Assembly: GCA_004356305.1 (NCBI GenBank)
Contig: SMXJ01000029.1
Coordinates: forward strand, 1 to 15,795
DNA: 15,795 bases
Direction: 5' to 3'
Origin: Bacteroidota bacterium
GTDB lineage: Bacteria > Bacteroidota > Bacteroidia > Flavobacteriales > Flavobacteriaceae
The notes under the pieces were generated by a model that worked only from the letters and a program-made list of their open reading frames with translations, had not been told where the DNA came from and made no database searches. A program made the translations under genes and the position numbers. Within the stretch, counting starts at the first letter, position 1; each line of letters begins with the position of its first letter. Below are positions 1-7,941 of this stretch, piece after piece.

Positions 1-140
1 AAAAGAGCGATATGGACATCGAAACCCCGGTCATGCAGCATTCGTGAAAGTAGAGCACAGGATCGATCGGCGCCTCCCTTACCTAAAGAAATCGCCACCA
101 AACACACTTTTATACTATTGGGTTGTGGTAGCAAGCTCAT
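1..140 (-). CDS. Glycosyltransferase (GT4-like), N-terminal part only
   Basis: The minus strand reads from an ATG at 138-140 without a stop to the left edge, giving about 46 residues. After a short polar start it has KVCLVAISLGKGGADRS followed by a helix with LLSRMLHDRGFDVHIAL. A beta strand, a glycine-rich loop and then a helix of the type 'a.lL.rgh.v' is the usual beginning of a GT-B glycosyltransferase of family 4, where the GKGGADRS loop normally reads GGAER or similar. The rest of the protein lies outside the window, so donor and acceptor are unknown. It is divergent from the glycosyltransferase at 184, with only 43 bp between the start codons, and probably belongs to the same surface-polysaccharide locus. 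The family is seen in the sequence; the role is inferred. Confidence 0.8.
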   Translation of the reverse strand, partial: MSLLPQPNSIKVCLVAISLGKGGADRSCALLSRMLHDRGFDVHIAL

Positions 141-147
141 GAATGTG

Positions 148-155
148 TATTTTTG
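148..155 (+). promoter_or_regulatory. Putative Bacteroidota -7 box (TATTTTTG)
   Basis: TATTTTTG matches the Bacteroidota housekeeping -7 consensus TAnnTTTG and ends 28 bp before the ATG at 184. A TTG at 123-125 lies roughly where a -33 element would be (22 bp upstream). Such matches arise by chance in A+T-rich DNA, so position is the main support. Confidence 0.4.
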
Positions 156-168
156 AAACCGATGTGAG

Positions 169-176
169 CAAATATA
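169..176 (-). promoter_or_regulatory. Putative Bacteroidota -7 box (TATATTTG) for the leftward gene
   Basis: On the minus strand TATATTTG matches TAnnTTTG and ends 28 bp before the leftward ATG at 140. No clear -33 TTTG is visible on the minus strand. It faces the plus-strand box at 148-155 inside the same 43-bp intergenic gap, so the two promoters would overlap. Confidence 0.35.
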
Positions 177-183
177 TGCATTT

Positions 184-1317
184 ATGAAAATACTATTGGT
201 GGGAGAATACAGCCGCTTACATAATTCTTTAAAGGAAGGTCTCGTGGTTCTGGGACATGAAGTGACGCTTATCGCTACGGGCGACCTGTTCAAAAAGTTT
301 CCGGCCGACATCCAATTACAACGCAAATATGACTACGGATTGGGTCGAAAATTGAAAATTGTAGTTTTTAAGTTAAGCGGTATCGATCTTACTTCCGTGG
401 CGCTGCGCGGGCAATTTAACAAACAGAAGGAACTATTAAAAGGGTATGATGTGGTTCAACTCATCAATGAAAATCCGTTTGGCGTTTCGGTTTCTGTGGA
501 GCGGGAGATCATCACTTATCTTAAGGACCATAACAAAAAACTTTTCTTGCTTTCCTGCGGAACAGACCACATAAGTGTTACCTATGCTTTTCAGAAAAAA
601 TTCCGTTACTCGGTCTTAACGCCTTATTTCGACGGAAAAATTTCCAAAGCTCAGTATGCATCTGTTTTAAAATATATTAGTCCGAAGCACAAAGCCTTTC
701 ACGATTTCGTTTTTGAACAAATTGATGGAGTCATCGCTTCCGATCTGGATTATCACATCCCGTTGGAGGGCCACAAAAAATATTTAGGGCTCATTCCAAA
801 CCCGGTCAATGTGGACCAACTGAAGTTTACACCCCTCATCATATCAGAAAAGATCATCATTTTCCACGGTATCAATCGCAGGACCTATTTTAAAAAAGGA
901 AGTGATTATTTCGAAAAGGCGTTACAGATAATTCAGAAAAAATACCCTGAAAAAGTAGATATAATAACCGTAGAGAATCTACCTTACCACGAATATATAA
1001 ACAAGTACGATCGAGCGCATATTGTTTTGGATCAGGTATTTGCTTACGATCAAGGGTACAATGCCTTGGAGGCCATGTCAAAAGGAAAAGTGGTTTTCAC
1101 CGGTGCCGAGAAGGAATTTCAAGATTATTATCGACTGGATGCCCCTGTTGCGATAAATGCCCTGCCGGATGTTCAAAGCATTGCTAACCACCTGGAAGAA
1201 TTAATTATGAACCCTGATAAACTGATTGAAATTGGCCGAAATGCTACGGCGTTCATAGATGATCATCATCATTACAAAAAGATAGCTCAAAAGTATATCA
1301 ATACCTGGAAATCCTAA
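184..1317 (+). CDS. Glycosyltransferase, GT-B fold (GT4-like)
   Basis: This 377-aa cytoplasmic protein very probably transfers a sugar from a nucleotide donor during assembly of a surface glycan. The N-terminus MKILLVGEYSRLHNSLKEGL (1-20) is a GT-B first strand, loop and helix. In the C-terminal half, IIIFHGINRRTYFKKGSDYF (224-243) is a degenerate donor-domain start. The segment VLDQVFAYDQGYNALEAMSKGKVV (281-304) carries the conserved acidic residue (E296) and the 'EAMa.GkpV' pattern of the GT4 donor site. Length is normal for the family. The ATG at 184 follows a TAnnTTTG box. The gene ends tail to tail with the flippase, whose stop codon overlaps its own (4 nt shared, 1314-1317). It is divergent from the partial glycosyltransferase on the left. 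Sugar specificity cannot be read from the sequence. Confidence 0.85.
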   Translation: MKILLVGEYSRLHNSLKEGLVVLGHEVTLIATGDLFKKFPADIQLQRKYDYGLGRKLKIVVFKLSGIDLTSVALRGQFNKQKELLKGYDVVQLINENPFGVSVSVEREIITYLKDHNKKLFLLSCGTDHISVTYAFQKKFRYSVLTPYFDGKISKAQYASVLKYISPKHKAFHDFVFEQIDGVIASDLDYHIPLEGHKKYLGLIPNPVNVDQLKFTPLIISEKIIIFHGINRRTYFKKGSDYFEKALQIIQKKYPEKVDIITVENLPYHEYINKYDRAHIVLDQVFAYDQGYNALEAMSKGKVVFTGAEKEFQDYYRLDAPVAINALPDVQSIANHLEELIMNPDKLIEIGRNATAFIDDHHHYKKIAQKYINTWKS

Positions 1318-2603
1318 GAGTGAGCTGTCTTTTTTCGTCTAAAATTAAACATGACCAAGGCGAAAACAATCGCTAAGTAGATCACATATCTTATAAAGTG
1401 TGCTATTGTGATTCCCTCGATTCCGTATATATCTACAAAGTAATACGCGAATCCATAGAACAAGCCTAAGGAGAGTAATTCAGTAAAGATGAAACTCCGT
1501 ACCAATCGTTTTGCCAGGAATTGATGCGCCAATACCAGTGATGCCAGGCGTATGAAGTCACCTAGCAACTGCCACTTGAATAAAGGCGCCATTCCGGTAA
1601 AATCGGGGTAGATGATCATGATCACATATTCTCTAAGAAAATAAACCAGGATCATTCCCACTCCAAAGATCGGCAGCAGGGTCTTATATATTTTTCCAAG
1701 CTCTTTGGTGAAGTCGCGTTTGGTATAAATAGAAGCAAATTTCGGCAATACATACAATGAAAAGATCGCCGTGGAAAAAACCATATAATTCCTGGAAATA
1801 AAGGTCATGGCCGTCCATACCCCGGCTTCGGCTTCGGTTATTTTATTGGTGATCATCGTACGAATGTCAATTTCAACATAATTGAGCAAAACGGTTGAAA
1901 AGAATGACATTAAGGAAAAAGCCAACAATCCTTTAGCCATAGGCACTTTAAAAGAGATCTTTGAAAATGAAATGTATTCTTTTAAGACTTTAATAAAGAT
2001 GAAGAGCAGTACCGAAAGCTGGATGACCGGCGTAATTGCAATAGCCACCAATGCCCCATCAATATTGTATTGAAGTAGAAAAATCACCGTCAATACCGCG
2101 CTTAACAGGTAACCTAACAAGTCTATTTTTGCAAATTTCTTGTATTGTGATAGCCCGTTTACAACCCCGTTGAATATTCTCTGAATACTTATAAATGGAA
2201 CGACGATGGCCAAAAGCCTTATGAGGAATACAAATTCCGAAGAGCGGAAAAGCGCATTACTTATAGGATAAGCCCATATGAGTAGCGCGGCACAGGTAAC
2301 GGTTGAACCCAAAACAGCAAAAACAAAAGAGGTGGAAAATAATTTCTGAAGCTGTTCTTTGTCCTCTTTATATTCTGAAACATACTTTACGATACCACTA
2401 AAAACACCAACGGAAGAAAAAGAGGTCAATAGCTGTAATAAATTGCGAAGTTGTCCGATTTTAGCAATTCCGGCCTCCCCTACCAATTCGGCTAATAATC
2501 GCTGTATAAATAAAGAGATAACTAATCGAATGCCGATCACTCCGGCGTTCAAAGAGGTCATCTTTAATAACAGATTTTCGCGAATAAACTTAGGTACTTT
2601 CAA
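1314..2603 (-). CDS. O-antigen/polysaccharide flippase (Wzx-like, MOP superfamily)
   Basis: This 429-aa integral inner-membrane protein has about twelve hydrophobic segments spread along its length and hardly any soluble domain, typical of Wzx/O-antigen translocases that flip undecaprenyl-linked oligosaccharides. The N-terminus (LKMTSLNAGVIGIRLVISLF, near 14-33) and the stretch AKIGQLRNLLQLLTSFSSVG are characteristic of this group. A basic tail (FNFRRKK) follows the last helix. The only upstream start in frame is TTG (2601-2603), which gives the full amphipathic N-terminus; the first in-frame ATG is at residue 15, so a slightly shorter protein is possible. It lies about 225 bp downstream of the aminotransferase gene on the same strand and may have its own promoter. 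Its substrate is presumably the glycan made by the neighbouring genes. Confidence 0.88.
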   Translation of the reverse strand: MKVPKFIRENLLLKMTSLNAGVIGIRLVISLFIQRLLAELVGEAGIAKIGQLRNLLQLLTSFSSVGVFSGIVKYVSEYKEDKEQLQKLFSTSFVFAVLGSTVTCAALLIWAYPISNALFRSSEFVFLIRLLAIVVPFISIQRIFNGVVNGLSQYKKFAKIDLLGYLLSAVLTVIFLLQYNIDGALVAIAITPVIQLSVLLFIFIKVLKEYISFSKISFKVPMAKGLLAFSLMSFFSTVLLNYVEIDIRTMITNKITEAEAGVWTAMTFISRNYMVFSTAIFSLYVLPKFASIYTKRDFTKELGKIYKTLLPIFGVGMILVYFLREYVIMIIYPDFTGMAPLFKWQLLGDFIRLASLVLAHQFLAKRLVRSFIFTELLSLGLFYGFAYYFVDIYGIEGITIAHFIRYVIYLAIVFALVMFNFRRKKTAHS

Positions 2604-2828
2604 TTTTAGTTTGTTGTTGTTAGTTGTTAGTGTTTTAGCGTATTAGTATTTTAGCGATTCCTGTTTCGTAAATATTTCTTCAACAATTAATAAAAGTGAA
2701 TCCATATAACTAGATTTCAATTTCGGTCAATCCTTATTAATCAATTAACTCTTATTAATGTGCACCGTTTAACTTTACCAATTTTCACTATTCACTATCC
2801 TCTATTATTATCCACTATCCACCAATAA
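2604..2828. repeat. Noncoding spacer with two low-complexity TA-rich tracts
   Basis: No gene is seen here. The left end (about 2606-2656) is built of TTGTTGTTAG/TTTTAGCG-type words, with TTTTAGCG occurring twice 15 bp apart. The right end (about 2785-2840, read on the minus strand) is built of variants of GGATAGTGAATAGTG and GTTATTA. Such TAG/TAA-rich simple sequence is common, as far as I recall, between flavobacterial genes. The middle part is unremarkable A+T-rich sequence that could carry the flippase promoter, but no convincing TAnnTTTG box was found. Confidence 0.55.
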
Positions 2829-3929
2829 CTAATAACTATTAAGGACAAAAATTACTTTCTCAACTTCCTCTGCCGTCATTAGGGGATTCATAGGAATGCT
2901 CACTACTTGGCTATGGATCTCTTCAGCTACCGGAAAATCCAATTCTGAATATTCGGTCAATGCCTTTTGTTTATGGGGTGCAATGGGATAATGGATCATG
3001 GTACCCACACCATTCTTATTCAAATAATCCATAAATTCAGTTCTGTTCTCAACCCGGACCACAAATAGGTGAAACACATGGTTGTAGCTACCATCGTAAT
3101 AGGGAAGGCGAATTTTGTCGTTTGTTATTTCTGAAAGATACCGTTTGGCTATTTGGAGTCGCAAATTATTATCTGCCTGCAAATGGGGTAACTTGATGCT
3201 TAATATCGCCGCCTGAATTTCATCCAGCCTCGAATTAAAACCCAATTCATCATTTACATATTTTGATGTGGTTCCGTAATTTCTTAATCGTCTTATGCCA
3301 GAAGCCAGTTCGATATTGTTGGTAGTTACGGCCCCGGCATCGCCTAGTGCGCCCAGATTCTTGGTAGGATAAAAACTAAAACCGGCGGCATCGCCCAAAT
3401 TCCCCGCAAGTTTTCCGGTCTTATCAATAGCGCCATGTGCCTGAGCAGCATCTTCTATGACCAGTAATTGATGTTTTTTAGCCAGTTCAGAAATTTCTTC
3501 CATAGGTGAGATCTGTCCATACAAATGCACCGGCATAATAGCCCTGGTCTTTTCAGAAATACTTTCTGAAAGTTCCTTTAGGTCGAAGTTATAACTACTT
3601 GCCTTCGTTTCTACTAACACCGGGATCAAGCCTGCCTGCTTAATGGCCAGGATGGTAGCGATAAAAGTATTGGAGGCTACCAGAACCTCATCTCCTGCTT
3701 TGAGCGTTCCCATTAACTTATAGCCTTCCAATATAAGCCTCAGCGCATCCAGTCCATTGCCTACACCGATGCAAAATCTTGTTCCGCAGAAATCCGCAAA
3801 TTCCTTCTCAAAGGCGGTAACCCGGTTTCCCAGGATATAATAACCAGAATCCAAAAACTCCTTGAAGACTACCTCAAATTGTCTTTCAAAACGCGCGTTG
3901 ATCTTATGTAGGTCCAGAAATGGGATCAT
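2829..3929 (-). CDS. DegT/DnrJ/EryC1/StrS sugar aminotransferase (FdtB-like)
   Basis: This 366-aa PLP enzyme of the sugar aminotransferase family converts a nucleotide-activated keto-sugar to an amino-sugar, with glutamate as the usual amino donor. Family motifs are complete: IPFLDL at the start, GVGNGLDAL (55-63), VIEDAAQAHGA (157-167) with D160 and Q163 contacting PLP, FSFYPTKNLGALGDAGA (184-200) with K190 as the Schiff-base lysine, and NSRLDEIQAAIL near 233. The motif set and length most resemble FdtB/QdtB-type enzymes acting on dTDP-3-keto-6-deoxyhexoses, but the exact sugar is inferred. Its ATG overlaps the stop of the upstream acyltransferase as ATGA (3926-3929), so the two are translationally coupled. 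This fits consecutive amination and N-acylation of the same sugar, although no dTDP-sugar isomerase gene is in the window. Confidence 0.92.
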   Translation of the reverse strand: MIPFLDLHKINARFERQFEVVFKEFLDSGYYILGNRVTAFEKEFADFCGTRFCIGVGNGLDALRLILEGYKLMGTLKAGDEVLVASNTFIATILAIKQAGLIPVLVETKASSYNFDLKELSESISEKTRAIMPVHLYGQISPMEEISELAKKHQLLVIEDAAQAHGAIDKTGKLAGNLGDAAGFSFYPTKNLGALGDAGAVTTNNIELASGIRRLRNYGTTSKYVNDELGFNSRLDEIQAAILSIKLPHLQADNNLRLQIAKRYLSEITNDKIRLPYYDGSYNHVFHLFVVRVENRTEFMDYLNKNGVGTMIHYPIAPHKQKALTEYSELDFPVAEEIHSQVVSIPMNPLMTAEEVEKVIFVLNSY

Positions 3930-4897
3930 AACAATACACTATCAAGTTTGGTGTGATCTGCCGTTGCAATCGAATAGAATTTACAAGCGATACTTCGTGC
4001 GCCAAAAGTCTCTTTCCAATACAAAAGCCCTTTGTTCAAATTCTTGCCCTGGTTTTCATTCGAAATACCAAAATCGAAATACTTTTTATCTTTAAACCGT
4101 TGGTTGATCAAATATTCAAAAAGAAAGTCCAAACTCCCTAATCGCTGCTTTTCCTCATCAGCCGAAATGTACTGTACATGAGCCACGTTATCGGTTTCAA
4201 AAATAGTTGCACCCGCCACGATCACACCTTCTTTATACACATTGAATTGAAGTATATTCTTCGAAAAACACCTTGCCAACCTTTCGATCTCTTCAAGTGA
4301 ATGTACGGGTATTGCTCCGTGGCGTTGTTCGAGATTGGGCTCTAAAATTTCAGTCCAAAAAGATTTGAAATCGGTGCCCTCGATTATTTCCAGCGTGTTC
4401 TTTTTGGCTTTTTTAACGCCTTCCATTCGGTTGGATTGGATTTTCAATTTAGATGCATTTTCTATAACTGAAGATACATCTACTCTCGTAAGCGTTGCTT
4501 CAGAAATGAACAAAAGGTACTCCATTTCATCGCTGGGGACCTTATGATAAATGGAAGGGGTTAATTTCAGATGTAAAGTTTCAATTCCATCCTTACTCAA
4601 AAAGCTCAATACCGACTTAAAAATGAAGATGATCTCATTCAATTTCGTCTTCTTTCCCAATACCAGGCCGCCATAGGTGAGACCTTGATGTGAATGAACA
4701 GTATTCCCCTTTTTGTTGGCCGGGAGTACAGCAACCAGAGAACTTTCCTTGTAAACCAACAGCGAAAGATCTTCGAACCTATCGCTATGGTAATCCATAA
4801 AATCCCGTTCGAGCAAAAATGTAGCATTTTTAGCCGCCGAAACAAATTGATCCCATTGGGATTTTAGTGACGAATTATATGTCTTAACGGTATAGAT
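3926..4897 (-). CDS. FemAB/GNAT-like acyltransferase with no canonical start for its N-terminus
   Basis: Protein of the GNAT/FemAB-like group (double acyl-CoA-transferase fold), probably N-acylating an amino sugar or adding an amino acid during glycan or cell-wall synthesis. Features: QGLTYGGLVL near the end of the first subdomain, NRMEGVKKAKKN, then FWTEILEPNLEQRHGAIPVHS, and a C-terminal AHVQYISADEEKQRLGSLDF and YFDFGISNENQGKNLNKGL, typical of the second subdomain. The first canonical start in frame is TTG at 4814-4816, giving 296 aa. However, the same frame stays open up to the stop codon of the preceding gene (4901-4903) and encodes IYTVKTYNSSLKSQWDQFV, a normal beginning for this family (323 aa in total). 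I therefore place the left-hand limit of the coding region at the ATC codon 4895-4897. Whether ATC is the real start, or the TAG is read through, or the gene is damaged, is open. The ATGA overlap with the aminotransferase argues for joint function. Confidence 0.75.
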   Translation of the reverse strand: MYTVKTYNSSLKSQWDQFVSAAKNATFLLERDFMDYHSDRFEDLSLLVYKESSLVAVLPANKKGNTVHSHQGLTYGGLVLGKKTKLNEIIFIFKSVLSFLSKDGIETLHLKLTPSIYHKVPSDEMEYLLFISEATLTRVDVSSVIENASKLKIQSNRMEGVKKAKKNTLEIIEGTDFKSFWTEILEPNLEQRHGAIPVHSLEEIERLARCFSKNILQFNVYKEGVIVAGATIFETDNVAHVQYISADEEKQRLGSLDFLFEYLINQRFKDKKYFDFGISNENQGKNLNKGLLYWKETFGARSIACKFYSIATADHTKLDSVLL

Positions 4898-4900
4898 AGG

Positions 4901-6361
4901 CTATTTTTTATATTGAATGAACACAGTTTTTCCTTTATCGTCCAGCACTTTGTAAACCGAATTACGGTACCAGCTTTCCATGTGCAGGTTATAACTGGAA
5001 TTATCTTCCATTTGTTGCAAATAATCGGTATTCTCCGCCAGGTTCGCAAACAACACTCTAAACAGGTTGACGGTAGATCGCAGTTCTGTGTCATACCCAT
5101 CTTTTAGATGTCCATTCCACTTTATCGCCGCGATCGAGGAGAAAATAGAACGGATATTTGCCTCATCTGTTGTGGTGAACATATCGGGATAACTCGTCAT
5201 ACCCACCCAACCCCCGTGATCGGCCAAAACAATGACTATAGCTTTTGGGTCGGCATCATTGATCATATTGACGGTTTTCCTTAACCAGAGGTTTACCTCT
5301 TCTATCTTCGCTACGTACTCCTTTCGTTCTGCTTCAATTTGGTTTTCCTGCTTTACAAAATGTATATGATGGGGCAATAACTTTTCAATAAAGACAAATT
5401 TAGGTTTATTTGTCTTATCATTCAGTACTTCCTTCAGATCGTTATGCAATACTCTCTCTCGCTCATCTCCGATAGTGAAATAAGGAATTTCCTCCTTAGA
5501 AATATTATAATGATCGAAACTACCTCCTTTTAAGTTCTGTTGAAAATACTCGTCCTGCGCCAAAAAATAGGTTTTATACCCGTTATTTTGAAGGATATAA
5601 TTAGTAGTATTCTGCCCACTGATCATTTCTCTCCCTTTAGGCATTTCCAGGTCGCTAAAAAAGGCCTCTCCGTAATAATGATGTTGCATTGAGAACATAG
5701 AGGCGTTAGAAGGTAAACTGGCGGGATAATTACTCCTGAAATTGTCGTATAATTTAAACTCATTTGCGGTCAGCCAATCATAGAAATCGGTTTGATGCCT
5801 GTATAGAGGACCTTTCATCATCGATTCATCCACATAACCATCCGGCTGTATCATGTAGATATTAGGATTATTTTTCAGTTGGATATCTTTTATATCGGCT
5901 GAAAGTTCCACCCAGGGCATATTTTTGTTGAGTTCGTATATCTTCAGAAAACAATTGAAAAATGGCAATACGGCCATTATTAGAATGAGTATGGCTAATT
6001 TTCGAAATCGGTCGTGAAATTTGATCGACAACAAGATACTCACCACAAATATCACCACTAATAATTTCTTTTGTAGCCGTAGTTTAATAGCATACGACAT
6101 CAAGGACGCGGTTATCATAAGTACGGCAATGAATAAAGTGTGGGGCCGATACTTCCGAAGGTCCTTTTTTACCGTAAAAAAAAGTTCTATCAAGGCAAAT
6201 CCAGCCAGTGACAGGCCTATAAAGAACAGTATAAAGTAACCCAAATGTCCAATAGAATTAACCGCATAGAAGTTGTTGGAGTAGTAAAAGACCAACGGAT
6301 AGAACCCGCAGATAAGGGCTATCCAGAACACTCCGTTTTTTCGATCAAAAAAATCAATCAT
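4901..6361 (-). CDS. Membrane-anchored sulfatase/alkaline-phosphatase-fold transferase (copy 1)
   Basis: This 486-aa protein has about five hydrophobic helices in its first 140 residues and then an extracytoplasmic domain of the alkaline phosphatase/sulfatase superfamily, as in LTA-synthase-like and phosphoethanolamine transferases. Seen: NIYMIQPDGYV (167-177) with the metal-binding D174; SNYPASLPSNAS (210-221), where S215 occupies the place of the nucleophilic Thr/Ser; LLPHHIHF (328-335); and LADHGG (379-384) with D381 and H382. The arrangement suggests transfer of a phospho-alcohol group, or its hydrolysis, on a glycan outside the inner membrane; the substrate is unknown. The ATG at 6361 is clear. 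Its TAG stop is followed in the same frame, without a gap, by the acyltransferase reading frame. It is the neighbour and paralogue of the gene at 6455-7930, 93 bp away. Confidence 0.82.
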   Translation of the reverse strand: MIDFFDRKNGVFWIALICGFYPLVFYYSNNFYAVNSIGHLGYFILFFIGLSLAGFALIELFFTVKKDLRKYRPHTLFIAVLMITASLMSYAIKLRLQKKLLVVIFVVSILLSIKFHDRFRKLAILILIMAVLPFFNCFLKIYELNKNMPWVELSADIKDIQLKNNPNIYMIQPDGYVDESMMKGPLYRHQTDFYDWLTANEFKLYDNFRSNYPASLPSNASMFSMQHHYYGEAFFSDLEMPKGREMISGQNTTNYILQNNGYKTYFLAQDEYFQQNLKGGSFDHYNISKEEIPYFTIGDERERVLHNDLKEVLNDKTNKPKFVFIEKLLPHHIHFVKQENQIEAERKEYVAKIEEVNLWLRKTVNMINDADPKAIVIVLADHGGWVGMTSYPDMFTTTDEANIRSIFSSIAAIKWNGHLKDGYDTELRSTVNLFRVLFANLAENTDYLQQMEDNSSYNLHMESWYRNSVYKVLDDKGKTVFIQYKK

Positions 6362-6454
6362 ATCAATACGTTAATGACAATGTACGCACAGTCTCGTTAG
6401 AATCAAAATGTCCACAGATTAGATACCGTACTTCTTTGCAAGATCACAAAGCTG

Positions 6455-7930
6455 TTAGTCCAGCTTTACATATCCATATTCCCCATTTTCATCCAAACAC
6501 TCGTAAACTTCCACGAAATTATTTTCAATGATATAAATAAAGCTCTTATCTGTTTGATAGCTCTTCAAAAGTATAGGGTCTTCACTTAAATAATAAAACA
6601 GGTTTCGAAAAAGGTTAACACTACTTTTGAAGTTTAGATTTTGCGGATCTTCATTATTTGGCCACCTAATACTCATCAAAGCGCTAAATACTGAAGAAAT
6701 CTCACTGGCGTTTAATTTCCTTTCTTTAATCTCGCTTGAATATGCCAGGCCCACAGACCCGCCGTGGTCTGCCATGATAACAATTAGTGGGTTTTTGTCG
6801 TGTTCATCAATCAATGAAATCAAAGAAGTTAACCAATCATTTGCACGTTCTACACTTTCAAGATATTTTTCTCTTTCTTTTTCTACGCCTCTTGAAGCCC
6901 TTTTAGTATTTCGAACATGCCCCGGGACTGTATTTTCAATAAAATAAAAATTGGGAGCATCACTCTGCGTTTTTAATGTTGCTTCCAGATCTGAAATAAT
7001 ATCTATATCATTGAGTCTACCAAGTTTATAAAAGGGTATCATGCTTTGGGGTATGTTACAAAAATCATATGCCTTCAACTTTCTATTGAGTAAGAAAAAA
7101 GTATTGTTTGTAAATAAATGCGTCCTATAATTGTTATTGTTTAGAATACGCAGTGCATTGTTGTCGCCAACAATATCCTCCATGGCACGGTGCGTCTTTG
7201 CAGTACTCTTGTTAATGTTCCGGTAATAATGGTGTTTCATTGTAAAAGCAGACGAATTTGAAGTAAGGGTCGTAAAATAATTACTTCGGAAATTTCCGTA
7301 ATTTATGAAGCCCTTTTTGGTAAGCCAATTTTCAAAACCCATATCCAAATGATTGTAGGGTGGCTTTCGCATTTCCGAAAAATTAACATATCCATCGGGC
7401 TGAATAAAATAAATATTTGGTGTTTGTTTAAATTTAATAGCAGAAATAGGCGGCTCAATTTTTGTCCAGCTGTCATCATAAGAATAAACAAAATACAGTC
7501 TGGGTACCATCGTAAATAGGCTCATAATGGCTAATAAAAATTGGAGAATGATAATTTTGGTCAAATGCCGGTAAAGCACCAGACTCAGAAGTCCCACGCC
7601 TGATAAAATAAGGACAAATATTCCTTTCCTGAAATGAAAAATAAGGAGGCCCAGCAATCCTGTGAAGTATAAAAAATTGAACGCCGTCAAGTAATAAGCC
7701 CTTAGTTTTTTAAGCCACCCTAATCTGAAAAGGTGCGGTAAGATAATTACGATTCCAAGGGGAACTAAAATGCAAAGCGAAAACAGGAAAACAAACTGCT
7801 CCCAGCTGTTAGCAATATTGTAATTATTACTATAGAAATGCAAAAAAGGATACAGACCAGCAGCCAATGCTACCCAGATTCTTTTTTTTAAAGAAAACCT
7901 AACCTCTTTTTTTCGATTCAGTTCATCCAA
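6455..7930 (-). CDS. Membrane-anchored sulfatase/alkaline-phosphatase-fold transferase (copy 2)
   Basis: A 491-aa paralogue of the next gene in the operon, with the same plan: hydrophobic helices up to about residue 150, then a sulfatase-fold domain. Matching motifs are NIYFIQPDGYV (172-182, metal residue D179), SNYFTTLTSNSS (216-227, with T221 where copy 1 has S215), TVPGHVRN around H338, and MADHGG (386-391, D388 and H389). GLYPFLHFYSNNYNIANS near the N-terminus parallels GFYPLVFYYSNNFYAVNS of copy 1, so both came from one duplication. All metal and nucleophile positions keep suitable residues, so both copies are probably active. The start is TTG at 7928-7930: the frame is closed two codons upstream by TGA and no early ATG exists. 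It lies 11 bp behind the methyltransferase stop. Substrate unknown. Confidence 0.82.
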   Translation of the reverse strand: MDELNRKKEVRFSLKKRIWVALAAGLYPFLHFYSNNYNIANSWEQFVFLFSLCILVPLGIVIILPHLFRLGWLKKLRAYYLTAFNFLYFTGLLGLLIFHFRKGIFVLILSGVGLLSLVLYRHLTKIIILQFLLAIMSLFTMVPRLYFVYSYDDSWTKIEPPISAIKFKQTPNIYFIQPDGYVNFSEMRKPPYNHLDMGFENWLTKKGFINYGNFRSNYFTTLTSNSSAFTMKHHYYRNINKSTAKTHRAMEDIVGDNNALRILNNNNYRTHLFTNNTFFLLNRKLKAYDFCNIPQSMIPFYKLGRLNDIDIISDLEATLKTQSDAPNFYFIENTVPGHVRNTKRASRGVEKEREKYLESVERANDWLTSLISLIDEHDKNPLIVIMADHGGSVGLAYSSEIKERKLNASEISSVFSALMSIRWPNNEDPQNLNFKSSVNLFRNLFYYLSEDPILLKSYQTDKSFIYIIENNFVEVYECLDENGEYGYVKLD

Positions 7931-7941
7931 TTTTCAACAGA

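Noticed and set aside
4639..5100. Two minus-strand open frames (4639-4845 and 4864-5100) around the acyltransferase start
   Set aside because: They overlap the acyltransferase and the sulfatase-like gene in other frames and have low-plausibility, Cys/Trp-rich compositions. The in-frame continuation of the acyltransferase explains the region better.
6362..6454. Weak hairpin (CTTTG/CAAAG, 6434-6451) between the two sulfatase-like genes as a terminator
   Set aside because: The stem has only five base pairs, with no T-tract on the minus strand after it, and the genes appear to belong to one unit.
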